Assembly: GCA_902528805.1 (NCBI GenBank)
Contig: CABZUC010000006.1
Location: 1-33,045 of the forward strand
From: an uncultured Alphaproteobacteria bacterium
GTDB taxonomy: Bacteria; Pseudomonadota; Alphaproteobacteria; HIMB59
Reading direction: 5' to 3'
DNA length: 33,045 bases
Both the position numbers and the translations under genes were made by a program. Shown here piece by piece: positions 32,339-33,045 of this stretch. The notes under the pieces were generated by a model. That model saw only the letters and a program-made list of their open reading frames with translations. It was not told the DNA's origin and ran no database searches. Within the stretch, counting starts at the first letter, position 1, and every line of letters begins with the position of its first letter.

Positions 32339-33045
32339 GTGAGTACATCTTTAAAAGCTGCAATATTTTTGTGCTTTGCATCACTCTTTTGGTCTGGAAA
32401 CTTTGTAATAGGGAGGTTTTCTTCACTTGAAAATATTGTCTCCCCTTTATCTCTAGCATTTTATCGTTGGATTATTGCTTTTCTAATTCTTACACCTTTT
32501 TGTCTTCAAAAAGCCGTTAAAGAATTACCTCTCTTAAAAAAACAACCTGGAATGATTTTTTTAATTATTTTAACAGGCCCTACTCTTTTTAACACACTTG
32601 TATATCTAGGATTAACAGCGACTACTGTAATAAATTCTCTTCTTATTATTTCTACAACTCCAATGCTAATAATTTTATTTAATAAATTACTTTATAAAGC
32701 TCAAACAAATATTTTTCAGATGATTGGTATTTTCATTTCTTTAATTGGAGTTTGCTATGTTATTGCAAAAGGTAGCTTTCAAAATATTTTTGACTCCAAA
32801 TTTTATTTTGGAGATTTATTTATATTATTAGCTGTAACATCTTGGGCGCTCTATTCGATTTTTTTAAAAAAAAATGAGACAGGAGTGTCCGGCTTTAGTT
32901 TTCTCTATTTATCGTTTGTATTTACAGTGATACTTTTGTTTCCTGTTTATTTATTTGACATCTTTATTCAAGATAACTTTATAAATATTGATCAAAAAAC
33001 ACTATTAGTGATTGGCTACACGGGTATTTTTCCAAGCATTATTTC
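32339..33045 (+). CDS. EamA/DMT-family transporter (partial, C-terminus off the window)
   Basis: 235 residues read from a GTG at 32339; the frame is open at the window end. Begins MSTSLKAAIFLCFASLFWSG, then NFVIGRF and SPLSLAFYRWIIAF, the standard opening of an EamA repeat (WG.NF...R, P..la..R). Six or seven hydrophobic segments are visible, the second EamA repeat starting near residue 155 (FGDLFILLAVTSWALYSIF). Such carriers export amino acids or other metabolites; substrate unknown. It starts 12 bases after the thiolase and could be in the same transcript. Confidence 0.85.
   Translation, partial: MSTSLKAAIFLCFASLFWSGNFVIGRFSSLENIVSPLSLAFYRWIIAFLILTPFCLQKAVKELPLLKKQPGMIFLIILTGPTLFNTLVYLGLTATTVINSLLIISTTPMLIILFNKLLYKAQTNIFQMIGIFISLIGVCYVIAKGSFQNIFDSKFYFGDLFILLAVTSWALYSIFLKKNETGVSGFSFLYLSFVFTVILLFPVYLFDIFIQDNFINIDQKTLLVIGYTGIFPSII

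Overview
The window reads as a slice of the core chromosome of a streamlined, AT-rich alphaproteobacterium. The cell-cycle regulator GcrA, a CarD-type regulator next to a 7Fe ferredoxin and a Suv3-like helicase, a zinc-ribbon FYDLN-acid protein, and the dapF-mtaB-ftsY-yciB and ffh-rpsP-rimM-trmD-rplS-leuCDB-asd gene orders are all alphaproteobacterial. The very low GC, tiny spacers, overlapping convergent genes, sparse Shine-Dalgarno sites and Lys/Asn/Ile-rich proteins suggest a marine Pelagibacterales (SAR11), HIMB59 or AEGEAN-169-like lineage. That placement is inference from style and gene order, not from a marker search. I see no transposase, phage gene, CRISPR array or rRNA.

Layout. 1-950: the 5' part of a CcmA-like heme-exporter ATPase and a Lys/Ala/Pro-repeat histone H1-like protein, both on the minus strand. 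1081-5093: a plus-strand operon of Suv3-like helicase, TerB-like protein, ferredoxin FdxA and CarD. 5095-6837: FYDLN protein, ribosomal protein L32, RecX, tRNA-Arg(CCT) and GcrA. 6939-11466: Pgk facing a minus-strand operon dapF-mtaB-ftsY-yciB (lysine/peptidoglycan precursor, tRNA modification, SRP receptor, envelope protein). 11557-19568: a long plus-strand run ffh-rpsP-rimM-trmD-rplS followed by leuC-leuD-leuB-asd, joining protein export, ribosome and tRNA maturation, leucine synthesis and the aspartate pathway (Asd feeds lysine synthesis, where DapF also acts). 19546-23988: pyridoxal-kinase-like protein, Fe-type superoxide dismutase, Hsp20, quinone oxidoreductase and a class III aminotransferase.

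23989-24348 is the only stretch over 300 bases without a confident gene. It holds a possible 41-residue membrane peptide, a minus-strand terminator and a second hairpin, so it may carry an unannotated short RNA. 24349-28178 is the most accessory-looking part: a polytopic protein resembling GT-C glycosyltransferases, translationally coupled to a protein with two PAP2 phosphatase domains, then a secreted protein with EF-hand-like loops. After tRNA-Arg(TCG) come small proteins and an overlapping operon of YbgC-like thioesterase, acetoacetyl-CoA synthetase, acetyl-CoA acetyltransferase and the start of an EamA transporter.

I did not find a clearly new multi-gene system. The best leads are: a three-hairpin leader with a heat-shock-type promoter in front of hsp20 (ROSE-like RNA thermometer candidate); the tandem PAP2 protein with a substituted catalytic His; a terminator-bounded minus-strand transcript candidate near 24143-24300; a terminator-like hairpin directly before ffh; and long acidic tails on three ribosomal proteins (S16, L19, L32).
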